The notes beneath the pieces are model-generated. The model had not been told where the DNA came from. It saw only the letters and a list, made by a program, of their open reading frames with translations, and did not search any database. 64,000 nt of DNA from Clitopilus passeckerianus (taxonomy: Eukaryota; Basidiomycota; Agaricomycetes; Agaricales; Entolomataceae), in contig CALYLX010000099.1 in NCBI GenBank assembly GCA_944990035.1, positions 62,001 through 126,000 on the forward strand, written 5' to 3'. Position numbers and translations under genes: made by a program. This document shows positions 23,528 to 33,800 of this stretch, piece after piece (positions within the stretch are counted from its first letter, which is position 1; each line of letters starts with the position of its first letter).

Positions 23528-24384
23528 ATGCCTTCTTTCCGCTCCGCATTCCTCTTCGCCGCCGCGGCTTTCGCAGCGTTCACCTCTGCTGCCCCCACTG
23601 GGGCCTCTGAGGGCAATGTTGCCGTCAATGCCGATGTTCTCGGTGTTGTTGTTGCTGATGTCAGCGTGGACCTTAACAGGCGCCTTCTCGATGTCGATGC
23701 TGCTGTCGATGCTGATGTTCTCGGCCTCGTCGTGGCTGACGTCGACGCCACAATAGAAATCAGGGCTGAACAATCCCAGACCCTTGCCAGCGTTTTCGCC
23801 TCCGTCCAAGCTGAGGTCGATCTTCTGACCAAGAAGTGCCGTAAGTTCTATCTTTCGTGTGTTTATCCATCCCAGTCTAACTTTTCATTCAGAGGATGCC
23901 GTCAAAGTCGGTATTACCGTCGATGTCGCTGTTAGCCTCATCGCCGACGTCAAGGCCATCGTCGTCAAGGTCACCGCTCTCGTTCAGGCTGTCATCGCTC
24001 TCCACCTCGACATCAACGCTCTCCTCACTCTTGACGGCGTCGTCCTCTCCGTCAATGCCGTTGTTGCTCTCATCGTCAAGGTTGTCGTCGACCTGCTCGT
24101 CTGTGTTGACATTGTCGTCAAGGCCTGCATCTCCGTCAAGATTGACCTCACCGCCGTCCTCGCTATCGTTGCTGAGGTTGTGTAAGTCCCTAGCCTTCTT
24201 TGAGAGTAGATTGATTCTCATCATTATTCTCATCAGTGCCCTCGTCGTTGCCCTTCTCAAGCTCGTCCTCTCCATTTCCGTTGACATTTCCGTCGCGCTC
24301 TGCGTCGCTTTGAAGTTGGCCCTCGTCGTTGTTGTCCACATTGACATCAAGGCCATTCTTGCCGTCCTCGTCTCCATTGTCTAA
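23528..24384 (+). CDS. VS2: secreted Val/Asp/Lys-patterned protein
   Basis: Three exons (23528-23840, 23893-24181, 24237-24384) with phases 1 and 2 give 249 residues. Residues 1-22 (MPSFRSAFLFAAAAFAAFTS then AA) form a signal peptide. The N-terminal mature part is Asp/Val rich and contains an internal repeat (NADVLGVVVADVSVDL and DADVLGLVVADVDATI). A conserved hinge QTLASVFASVQAEVDLLTKK leads to a 145-residue hydrophobic region with a charged residue every 6-8 positions (KAIVVKVTALVQAVI, VVALIVKVVVDLLVCVDIVV). This suits long amphipathic or membrane-active helices or an assembling surface protein. There are three Cys in this region and no hydrophobin pattern. VS3 and VS4 share the exact exon-2 length (289 bp). 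Function is unknown. Confidence 0.85.
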
Positions 24385-24599
24385 TTCCTTTCCCCGCCGG
24401 TGGATCTAGTTAACGAACTCAGCACGCTTCTTTCAAAATGCTTAAGATTTAGTTTAGTTCTCGGTATAATGCGTAATGATATACCACATGCTTTCGATTC
24501 ATCACATCTTGATCATGAGCTGGCTGCCTTTCGTGCCGAAGATCCTTCTTCAAACCTTAGGTCTGAACAATATACATCTCTGGGTATCCGTTGAGTTTG

Positions 24600-24791
24600 T
24601 GACTTCGGAAGCCAGGGCACAAGGTGTTCTTCTAACATAAGCATCATAGTTATTCATTGACATTCATACGAAGTACAGAATTTTATGGACGAGAAATAGT
24701 TTGTAATGCTCCAAGACGTCCACCTGAGTCCTCTCCTACCAGAAGCGTATGTCAGCTTCAATTAGAATAATACTGTTGACGAACACTTACT
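24600..24791. other. Short intergenic region between convergent VS2 and lectin genes
   Basis: It holds the two 3' flanks. The VS2 downstream segment (GGTATAATGCGTAATGATAT at about 24460) recurs downstream of VS4, so the VS duplication included 3' flanking DNA. Confidence 0.5.
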
Positions 24792-25637
24792 TTAGTTCAA
24801 GGCAATGTAAGTGATACCAGCGGAGTACAACTTGGTATCACCCCAGCTGTCGATATGCCAGGTCAAGCCCTGAGGAGAGACGTTGTCGGTATACGTCTTG
24901 ACCCGGAGGTTCGTCGTGGTGGAAATATCGATAGAGTTGAGGGCAACGAAGACGGTGGGATTCTTGAAGAACTGGGCGCCTCCGAACGAGAAGTTGACGG
25001 CTTTCTGATTGTCCGCTTGAGGCTTGTCCCAAGGACGGACGTCCGAAGTGTTGGCCGTGCCGCTCGCGATGTAGTCCTTGTCCTCGGGGTAAGCAACCCA
25101 GCTGGCAATACCGGAGTAGAGTTTGGTGTCACCCCAAGTGTCGATGTGAATGGTGAACCCTTTATTGTCAATGTCGGTGACGTAAGTCTTGACACGAGTG
25201 CTGGACCCGTTACCAGCGTCGATCTCCCTGAGGTAGGCAAGAACCTTGGGGGGAGTGATGAAGGGGCGCTCGAAGTTGATACGACGCTTAGTCTCGGGCT
25301 GAGGTTTGTCCCAGGGGTGGTCCTCCTGGGTGCTAAACTCGCCCGAGAGAATATCGAGGTTGGCGGGCTTCAAGACGAGGGCATCAAGGGCGGCGGAGTA
25401 GAGGGTGGTATCGCCCCAGGCATCGAGGTGCCCAGTGTACCTCCGGTTGTCGACTCCGTCGACAAAACCTTTGAGACGGATGTTGGCACCAGCTTTGATG
25501 TCGAGCTGGGTGAGACCAACAGAGAGCCTGGGGGGAGCGACGTAGGTCTGAGGAAGAGTAATGACTTTGCTGTTCTGAGCCTGGGGTTGGTCCCAAGCAC
25601 GGACTTCCCCCGTGTTGAAAGTGCTAACAGCGGCCAT
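24792..25637 (-). CDS. Triple H-type lectin domain protein
   Basis: An intronless frame of 281 residues begins with ATG at 25637. It is built from three H-type lectin domains at about residues 1-90, 97-190 and 191-281. Each has the same landmarks: a W-D-x-P turn (AWDQPQ, PWDKPQP, PWDKPQA), a beta strand with PP or NP (YVAPPRLSV, FITPPKVLA, FFKNPTVFV), an Asp-bearing strand (QLDI, EIDA, SIDI), an Arg/Lys strand (IRLKGFVDGV, TRVKTYVTDI, LRVKTYTDNV) and the closing HxDxWGDTxLYSA signature (HLDAWGDTTLYSA, HIDTWGDTKLYSG, HIDSWGDTKLYSA). The family (Helix pomatia agglutinin, discoidin C-terminus) binds GalNAc/Gal-type sugars. Fungal members are usually cytosolic, fitting the lack of a signal peptide. 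A role in defence or self-recognition is inferred only. Confidence 0.92.
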   Translation of the reverse strand: MAAVSTFNTGEVRAWDQPQAQNSKVITLPQTYVAPPRLSVGLTQLDIKAGANIRLKGFVDGVDNRRYTGHLDAWGDTTLYSAALDALVLKPANLDILSGEFSTQEDHPWDKPQPETKRRINFERPFITPPKVLAYLREIDAGNGSSTRVKTYVTDIDNKGFTIHIDTWGDTKLYSGIASWVAYPEDKDYIASGTANTSDVRPWDKPQADNQKAVNFSFGGAQFFKNPTVFVALNSIDISTTTNLRVKTYTDNVSPQGLTWHIDSWGDTKLYSAGITYIALN

Positions 25638-25736
25638 GAAGACTGAGAGTGAAAGAAGAGAAGTTTAGAGCGTAAGAAGTGAGCGAGAAGAGAGACCTCG
25701 AAGAGATACTGAAGGATCAGCAGAAGAATGGAGACA

Positions 25737-25746
25737 TATTTATACC
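25737..25746 (-). promoter_or_regulatory. TATA box of the H-type lectin gene
   Basis: Minus-strand GGTATAAATA lies about 100 bp upstream of the lectin ATG, followed by a CT-rich leader typical of strongly expressed fungal genes. Confidence 0.6.
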
Positions 25747-25999
25747 GTTCAGCGATACATGATACAAACAGCTCACATTCCGTGCAAATGACACCTTGGG
25801 TGGGTGTAAGAGGAACGTTCATCGCCCGTAAAACGGTAGTTAACCAGGAATGTGTTTTCACCCCAGATGCCATCGAATAGAAGCAATAACCTCGTGATCC
25901 AGGGGGACAGACGATCCAGACCGGGCCTTCAGGGTGGAGATGATACTCATGTCCGTCAAATTCCACGACGCGACGTGTTTCTCGAACCACAAAGGTCAT
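25745..25999 (-). other. Possible small coding region upstream of the lectin gene
   Basis: From an ATG at 25999 the minus strand encodes a protein-like stretch with HEYHLHPEGPVWIVCPP and GYCFYSMASGVKTHSWL. The HPEG...T...W spacing recalls fragments around WW-like domains in agaricomycete proteins. It runs into the lectin promoter with no clear exon end. It could be a gene fragment or chance. Confidence 0.25.
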
Positions 26000-27370
26000 A
26001 ATAACGCGTGATCATGAGCTATGATCACCGCCTTTATGAAAGAGGGGTGTCTACTTCGAAGACATCTGGGGTGATCCTCATTGAGTAACACTCCTGATGT
26101 GTCGTAGACGCCACCCTTGAGTTGGAGCCCAGTACCCTCGTTATTCATTTTTTTTCGGGCTTGCTTGCTGAGCGTTGATTACTTTGAGATCTTGTAAGAG
26201 GCCCTTTGTCGATTCGTAATATCGTGATTATACACCAGCCGAAATCTGAACGGTAAGACACAACCCAGATTCCTATGGCTCGACAGAGGGGCACAGGTTG
26301 CTTGCAATTGGTGGTATACCATTCACGCTGTCAGGCTGGTGTTCGTTCTCAGAGATATCAGGTCAGAAGCACGCATTATTTGGTGTTACATCGCACACAT
26401 CGAGGGTTCGGATGGCGCACGAAGGCCAGAAGATTGACAGAGAAGGTACAAGATATCACGTGGACACCTCTTTCTGTCGTGCCAAGCGGGGACAAGCAGC
26501 AAATCTCCCTTCAGCCGACTGACTCGGTCATAGTACCGCAGCAGTCCAAGCAACTTCGAGTGTCCTCATCAAGTTCCGCCCTTGACATGATGCATGAAAG
26601 GTCGAACGAACGCGGTACGTTCCACCCACAAGAGTGGAGGGGTCTGAGGAATGCTCTCGAGAACACGCATCGCTACTATTCGAGGCAGTAGGCGAGACAT
26701 TCATAGGATCCATAGAAGGTCATCTTTGGCGTAGCCGTTGATGAGATCGCTGGATTTTCAGTTAGGAGTCTCAATTGCGTGATCAATAGAAGGGTGATTT
26801 GCCTTCTGACTCCGTAAATTATCAATGCCAAACGTCGACCGGGATTGTTTGGGCGATGGTCGAATGATGTCCATTCAAGACCCCTTGAGATGGCTCCGAG
26901 AACATGGCGAGGTCCAGAAAAGTACGAGAGCAGCGAGAATGAAGTGTCATGTGCACTCAAGTACGTACATACAGGGCAAAAATCAGGAGTTTGAAAGGGA
27001 TTATGAAGGGATCTAGAATAAGATGTTTGAGCTATAGTTGAAAGGCGGAACAAGGGTGTTGTCAAATGCCAAATCTTCGTCCTTGGCTGGCCTAGATCGT
27101 ACGAAGAGTGGACAGTAAGCTGATTCATGTTAGGGGTGGCACTGTCCACGGGACTAGATGAGGCGAGGAGCAGAGCGGGCAAGGAGATTGTGGAGAGTGG
27201 AAAAAAGGGTATTAGGTAGCAACGGTTTCCACCGTCATGAATGAATAAGAGTGAATCCGGTAGTGATAAGATCTCGTCTGCTCATCGCTGAAAAAGATGC
27301 CACAACTGACGATTAAGCTCTGACCTCTCAAATATCGTTCGAAATGTAATAAGATGTAGCCTAGTGAAGC
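26000..27370. other. Gene-poor stretch
   Basis: No supported gene. Open frames at 26275-26691 (+) and 27182-26676 (-) have no motif and no likely start. Confidence 0.4.
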
Positions 27371-27650
27371 AATGAAATACAGGTATACGATCTCCAGAAC
27401 ACGGGGAGGAGTCGATTCAAACTCAATGTCCGTCTGTCAATCGCCAACGAGGACTAAGAATAGAACGGATAAGTATCTCGACATCCAACCGAGCTCTCAA
27501 CGAGCCACTCCCACCATCTTCGTCCCCAAAGCCAAAATTGACAACAACACTTCGTTCTCATATGATGACCTAATCGTCTCCTCCGCCGAACCAGTCACAT
27601 TCGCCTCCATCTGCCTCGTCGCCGTCGGCGCAAACCCAATTCCATGGATA
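27370..27650 (-). pseudogene. Relic of the 3' end of the ArAE transporter gene
   Basis: The sequence matches 30716-30982, the last exon and 3' flank of the ArAE gene, in the same orientation. The minus strand still encodes HGIGFAPTATRQMEANVTGS then AEETI and stop, against HGIGFAPMVTRQTEADVSGP in the real gene. Homology ends sharply after CCATGGATA at about 27649. The esterase gene lies between the two copies. Confidence 0.75.
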
Positions 27651-27727
27651 GAGAGGCAACAGCGTGTGAGGGCTTAGTAATCCGAGCTGAACATATCCCG
27701 CTCTGTTCCTGGACCGCACTGCGGGTC

Positions 27728-27751
27728 TATCACTATCACTATCACTATCAC
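27728..27751. repeat. Hexanucleotide microsatellite (TATCAC)4
   Basis: Four perfect units are read directly, about 120 bp upstream of the esterase start codon. Confidence 0.9.
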
Positions 27752-27872
27752 TACTCGAACCGAATCAGGCTCAGCTTCGGGCCAATTTCCCCGGTTTTGT
27801 CGCAGAACGGTCACGAGATAGAAACAATATATATGTCATGCGAAAACTGGAATATTTCAGGGTGCGGCGTCC

Positions 27873-30105
27873 ATGATCTTACCCAAGGCCTTCCTAGCCA
27901 ACCTCCTCGCCTCTTTGGCCTCTGTCTGTTTGGCTGCCCCATCAGTTCAAATTGGCGGTACTAAGTTCGTCGGACGAGATATAACTGGACTGAAGCTAGA
28001 TTTCTTTGGAGGTGAGCCTCTCGTGTTTGCGGAACGGAACAGGCGATTGATTATATTCGCGAACGCAGGTATTCCCTATGCAGAAGTCCCTGTTGGTCCT
28101 CTTCGTTTGAAGCCACCTGTGTTGAAGACGCGGTTGAATGTCTCAACTTTTGACGCGTCCAACTACGGTTATTCATGCCTTCAAGCTCCTACAGACGTAC
28201 GTGTTCTTCCCTCACTGGTTTATCGACTAACCTGACGCTTTTGTGTAGATATACCCACTGGAAACCTTGAACGAGGATTGTTTGTCCGTCAACATTTTAA
28301 AACCATCGAATCTACTAAAGAACACTTCCCTACCGGTTCTTTTCTGGACGTGAGTAGATTCGGTCGTCATCTATGCAAAAGCTAACTTCGCTTGTTGCCA
28401 GATACGGTGGTGGATTCTATGCTGGAGCATCTTCACCGGACCTTTACAATGGCAGTGCAATTGTTGCACAGAGTGTTTCTAGGGTACGAGTTACGATCAT
28501 CGTCTTCGAGGAGTAGTTCATTAATAAACATGGTAGGGTACACCCATCATCTACGTCAGTTTCAATTATAGGTTGGGGCCTTTGGGATGGCCACAGGGCC
28601 GGGAAGGTTGGTTTCCACCGTTCTGCGTGGTTTCGCATGCTAATGGATTAATTGTAGCCGGCCAACGAAAGGCACTCAATCTAGGGTTGAGAGACCAGCT
28701 TGCTGCTCTTGAATGGGTTCACAATAACATTGGATTCTTTGGCGGTGATAAAGACAAGGTTAGTGCTTCATGACCAAAAAGCAACTTACATATACCCACA
28801 ATTAATAGGTCACCGTCTTCGGAGAAAGTGCTGGATCAATGATGACTCACATTCTGTATTTCAACTCTCCACTTGCTAAGTATGCCCGAGGCGCCGTAAG
28901 GAATGATTTGCATCCTTTGGGAGCACTCTGCTGATTACTTTGTAGATCTTTGAATCTGGTTCAGCGGCAACACCATTAGTCTACGGACCTGACCGCCGAG
29001 AGAGCGGCTGGCAAGACTTCGTTGCGGGTGTTCCCAGCTGTGCATCCACTACCAAGAGCGGGCGAACCTTCGACTGCTTGCAAATGGCCGAGCCGAGCGA
29101 CATTTTCCAGGGCCTGAAACACTCCCTAGCTACGGCTTCAGAGGAGTTCCCTTTCGTTCCTACTATTGATGGACCCGGTGGCTTGTACCCTGATTACCCC
29201 TCAACCCTGCTTGCTCGTGGTCAATTCGCCAGAGTTCCATTCATTAGCGGCACAAACCTTGACGAGGGTCAGTTCCTTCAAGCTTCTGCATACGCTCTGC
29301 CGCTAACGTTCGTACTCAAGGGACCATACTTATTCCTGATTACATCACTTCTGGACCGCAACTTAAAAGTTGGCTTATCGCAAACTTCTCGCCTCCTGTT
29401 GTCAGCCCCTCTGTACTTAACAGTTCTATTGACAAGATCTTCCAACTCTATCCTGATGTCCCAGCAGAAGGTTCTCCGTACGGTACAGGAAGTAACACGT
29501 TTGGCCGTACCTCGACTTATAAACGGGCGGCTGCTATCCGTGAGTTCATTTCATCCACCCCGCTTAGCATTTCTCACTCTTACCTCAGTGGGGGACGATT
29601 TTTTCTTGTGTCAACGACGTGCTTTTCAGAACGCTGCCAATCGATTCGGTCTCAAGAACTACGGATATCTGTTTACCGAAGAAACCCCGGCATATGCTGA
29701 GCTGGGGTTTGGAGGTACGTGTTCGTCTTGCCGTTAGTAGCTTCGTCCATTCACCTTTCTCCGCAGTGGCTCATGGCACGGAGGTCGCCTTTGTGTTCGG
29801 TTCTCCCCCTGACACACCAACTGGGAAGGTCATCAGCGCTTTGATGATAGACTACTGGATCTCCTTTGCAACGTCGTTGGATCCCAACGATGGCAAGGGA
29901 AACACTCGTACGTATCTCCGTTGCCATTGCTTGCTGTCGTGTTGCTGATACCATTCATATACCAGGTACTCGTTGGGGCCAGTATACCTCAAACAGCCAG
30001 GCGATTATACATCTCAATGGCGCTAACGTGACAATGATACCTGATGATTTTAGGAAAGAGCAGAATGACTACTTGAATTCGATTACCGTAGTCTTGCATC
30101 ATTAA
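27873..30105 (+). CDS. Secreted type-B carboxylesterase/lipase
   Basis: Twelve exons can be joined with consistent phases (27873-28011, 28069-28196, 28249-28349, 28402-28483, 28537-28606, 28658-28758, 28809-28895, 28946-29267, 29321-29539, 29589-29714, 29767-29907, 29966-30105), giving 551 residues, the usual length for Candida rugosa-type fungal lipases. Residues 1-22 form a signal peptide. Family motifs appear in order: EDCLSVNI, YGGGFYAG (oxyanion hole), NYRLGPLG, LRDQLAALEWVHNNIGFFGG, the nucleophile elbow FGESAGSMM (Ser), SGTNLDEG (acid Glu) and VAHGTEVAFVFG (His). The complete triad suggests an active extracellular ester hydrolase. Substrate (triacylglycerol, sterol ester or other) cannot be told from sequence. 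It converges on the ArAE gene. Confidence 0.93.
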
Positions 30106-30876
30106 TTACATCCCTAGCGATATGTTCTTGCTTGCTCAATGTATGTACATCTGGTGGACAATCGTACTTTCTTTGCTTGTTCTTGGCCAAGTTGAGAAAT
30201 GCGAGGGTTGACGATCGGAGAATGCACCCTGGATTTCATCCTCGGCAACTCATAGCGATGGGATACCTAGTAGTCAGCAAGTCAATGGCATGGACATCGA
30301 GTACGCCCGAGACTGGGTAGTATTTGAATAAATACCAAGTAGGAAGGTGGAAGAAGTTACACGACACCAAGAGCATCTGAGATTAGACACCTGTGATTTA
30401 TCATCGTTGCATCGGCCAGTCCTGCCTCTTTGAATGACCTCCGACCTTGACTCGACTCGATATCACACGTCAATATGTCTTCCTGGCAAGCTTCCATCAC
30501 CTTACATGTCACCTGGGATTGAGGTTGTGCTGTACTATAGTCACAGCAATGACAATTCATGAGGAGAGACTTCATCTCGGTCGTGCCCATATCAAGCTCT
30601 TGCACGAGACAGAGTGCCGCAATTTGATTTCTTGGCGAGCGGGCAGAAAATCATGACGAATAACGCAAAATGTGGCTCCCTTCCATTGATCTTGTACAAA
30701 GAGGCTTTAAACTCAACAAAATATAGGTACAAGGGGAGGAGTTGATCAAACCGAACGAACGTCCACTTGTCAACGACCAACGAAAACAAAGAAATAGAAA
30801 CCAAACGCGGAAATCCAACCAAGCTCCAAATGAGCCATTTTATCGCCACCTTCGCCCCGTAACCCCAGATAATCAA
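30106..30876. other. Intergenic region between convergent esterase and ArAE genes
   Basis: No gene seen. From about 30716 the sequence is shared with the relic at 27370-27650. Confidence 0.5.
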
Positions 30877-33800
30877 TCAGACCTCATCGCCCTGTGGTGG
30901 CCTAAAAGTCTCCTCCGCTGGCCCACTTACGTCCGCCTCCGTCTGTCTTGTCACCATCGGCGCAAACCCAATTCCATGGATATGATAATGCTCTCCCACA
31001 ATCTCCTTCGCAGCAACCATCAACCTATCGAGTCTGGCCATGATGCCAAAGGCGGTGGAGACGCCTACGCAGAAGTATCTGGATATACATTGAGACGGGA
31101 TGATGAACAATAGCAAGGGAAGGAGAGGGGAAAATGAACCTACAGATACTGTTCATTCATTAACGTCTCCAGTGTCAATGTCTTCGGCAGTCCATAATCC
31201 TCCTCTGTCTCCTTGTTCAGGATATCCAACCCTGATGACTGCGCGAGGAACCGATCGAGCAGGGGTCCAGGCGTGATTTGTGGAAGTGGGTGGCCGGTTC
31301 TCAAGGCGGAAGATATCATAGCTATACGCAATCAAAGGGTATTTAGCGGAGAAGTAACAAAGATATGGAGACGTACTCAATACCGCCAGAATCTCGCCTT
31401 GGAAATCCGTATCCATGAACCTCGTCCTCCTCAGCAACGCCCTAGCCCACTTCGGTTCCAAATGTTTAACGACGGACATGAAATGCGCCAAATGGTACGC
31501 GATTTGCCTATGATTACCACCTCATGTAAGTATAGTGCGTCCATAATCGATGGTGGGTACTCACATCTGAATATCGCACAACATATTATACCTCTCCACA
31601 GGCCACCTTCCTCTCAACGAGAACTACCACATCCAATCAGCTTTCCATCCTTCTAACCTCGGATATGAGAAACGAAATAGGCCCACCTCATACACGACAT
31701 TCGTCCTCAGCACAATCGACCTCTTCAGCTTACTCCTCACCGCCAGCAAACTCGCATTAATCTCAGGTTCTTCCTCCTTCGAGCGATTATTCGCGTACGA
31801 CAGAATCGCACAATAGATCGCTCCGAGCTCAGAACACGTCGTGGCGAGCGTGGTTCGGGTGTATCGCCGGATTGTAGTTGATGGTGGGAGGAACGAGAAG
31901 ATGCTGGACGGAAGAGTTAATGAGTTGGGCAGATGGAGGGGGAAAGAAAGCAGGAAGACGTACAAGGCAGCAAAAACACCAACTGTGACGAGTACGCAAC
32001 GACGCTACACATTGTCGTTAGTCCCTGGTATTCGATATATAGATGAAAACGTCTACTCACCCACCAAACCGTGAACCCATACCCAGGTGCTCCGGGGACG
32101 ACCTGCGTAACGTCCAAATACGAATACCCAACGACCTATCCGGATCACCATCAGCTCCAGTTCAATCTCGAGTGATGTCAGAGTAAAAAGAGCGAAACCA
32201 CGGCATGTATAACAGGAACAAAAGAAACATACCAAACAAATCGTAACAAAAAACACGATCTGCGTCATCGGCGCACCCGAATAATACAACCTCGCATAAA
32301 ACATGAATGGGCAGCATACCCCAAACACCACAGCTAGGCCGTACGGGTTTCCTCGTCCGGAGCCGCAGGAGATGTACCTTTGTTACATATGTGTTAGTTA
32401 GCGGTTATCAAGTATGAATTCGAGAAGAAGGGAAGGCAGGGAGGGAAGGGGAAAAAGGAAGGATTCGACTGACCACATAGCCATCCCCACAGCCCCACCA
32501 AGAAATGTACTCGCCACCCTCGTAAAGAACCCAAATATCGTGTCTCCTCTAAACCTCGCTAGGGTGATCTGTCCCATAATGCTATTGAAAGCGACACCCA
32601 TGATCAGCTTCCTCCTCAGGAACGTTACGCTGAAGAAACGTACATTCCCCAAACGAACCGATTATCTATCCAATCCCACCAATTAGCTCATCCCTCCTTT
32701 AAACTTCAAACAAGCAACAAACGACTCACCATACGCGAACCCCGCACTCCCCCTAACCACACTCGGAATCCCCAAAAGGACCGCCAACACCGCAGCCTTA
32801 ATCGCATACAACACATTCCCACCCGCCAAGCCCGTCACCGAGTGGTACACCCACGTCATTATGCTCTCCAGCAAAGTACGTGGAGGAAGGGCGTCGGGAT
32901 CTCGGCGTTGTGGGAGGCCGAGATCTGCTATGGTGCTGGGGTTGAGGCCTTGGATCGCGTCTGCCAGGGAACGGAGTGAGCAGGAGTTGGAGGAGAGGAG
33001 AAAAGCGAAGAAACGAACCAGGATCCTCATCCACCTCCCCGCCCGCAGCAGCCGCCGAATACGTCTCTGACACCTCCCACCTCCTCCACTTTATAAGTCT
33101 CCCCGCTGGCGTCCACAGCCGGTTATGTGTTCGTTTCTTCTCGAGTGCGATCATTGTGTCCATCTGTTAGGGGAGGGACTACGTCAGCACGAGGGTTACG
33201 TGGATGAAGGGAGGGAGGAAAATGAGGTAAGGGAGGAAGGAGAAGGAAGGAAGAGAAGATGATGATGAAACCGAACTCACCATCTCACCAACGACCTCAG
33301 CCAACTGTATCAAATGATACTGATACACAAAACAATGGAACAGATACCGATGTGCCGGTGTCTTCATCGTCTCTTCCCCTTCCTCCCTATCCTCTCCCTC
33401 CTGCTCCTCGTTATCCTCTCCCACTTCCTTCTCGTTCTCCCCCGTCGCCTGTCCAGAGGCAGAGTTGCGACCAGAGCGTCTTCGTAATCGTCTCATCCTC
33501 CTCTCAAACGTCCCCCTCCACGGTTCAAGCACCTTGAACCTACGCAACCGTTCTCGTCAGATCAAGTATCTCGGAAACGCAAAAACACGAAAACGACATA
33601 CCTCTCATCCCCCCGAAACCTTCCAAGCACCGCCTCCAACTCCTCCCTCTCCCTCTCATGTCCTTCCCTCCCCCTCTCCCACTCCTTCCTAACTTTTCGA
33701 GGGTTGAGGATGTACCGAATACGTCCGTGTCGGGCTGTGTCGAGCCATGACTGGAGTGCGAGGAGGGAGGTGTGTAGGGTGGTGAGGAGGGGTGTGCAGC

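Noticed and set aside
24855..25646. Plus-strand open frame of 263 codons
   Set aside because: It is the antisense of the triple lectin gene, whose protein is clearly recognisable. The frame is a codon-use shadow.
25370..25999. Minus-strand 209-codon frame as one gene
   Set aside because: Its second half is an alternative frame of the lectin gene. Only the first part (to about 25745) was kept, as a weak candidate.
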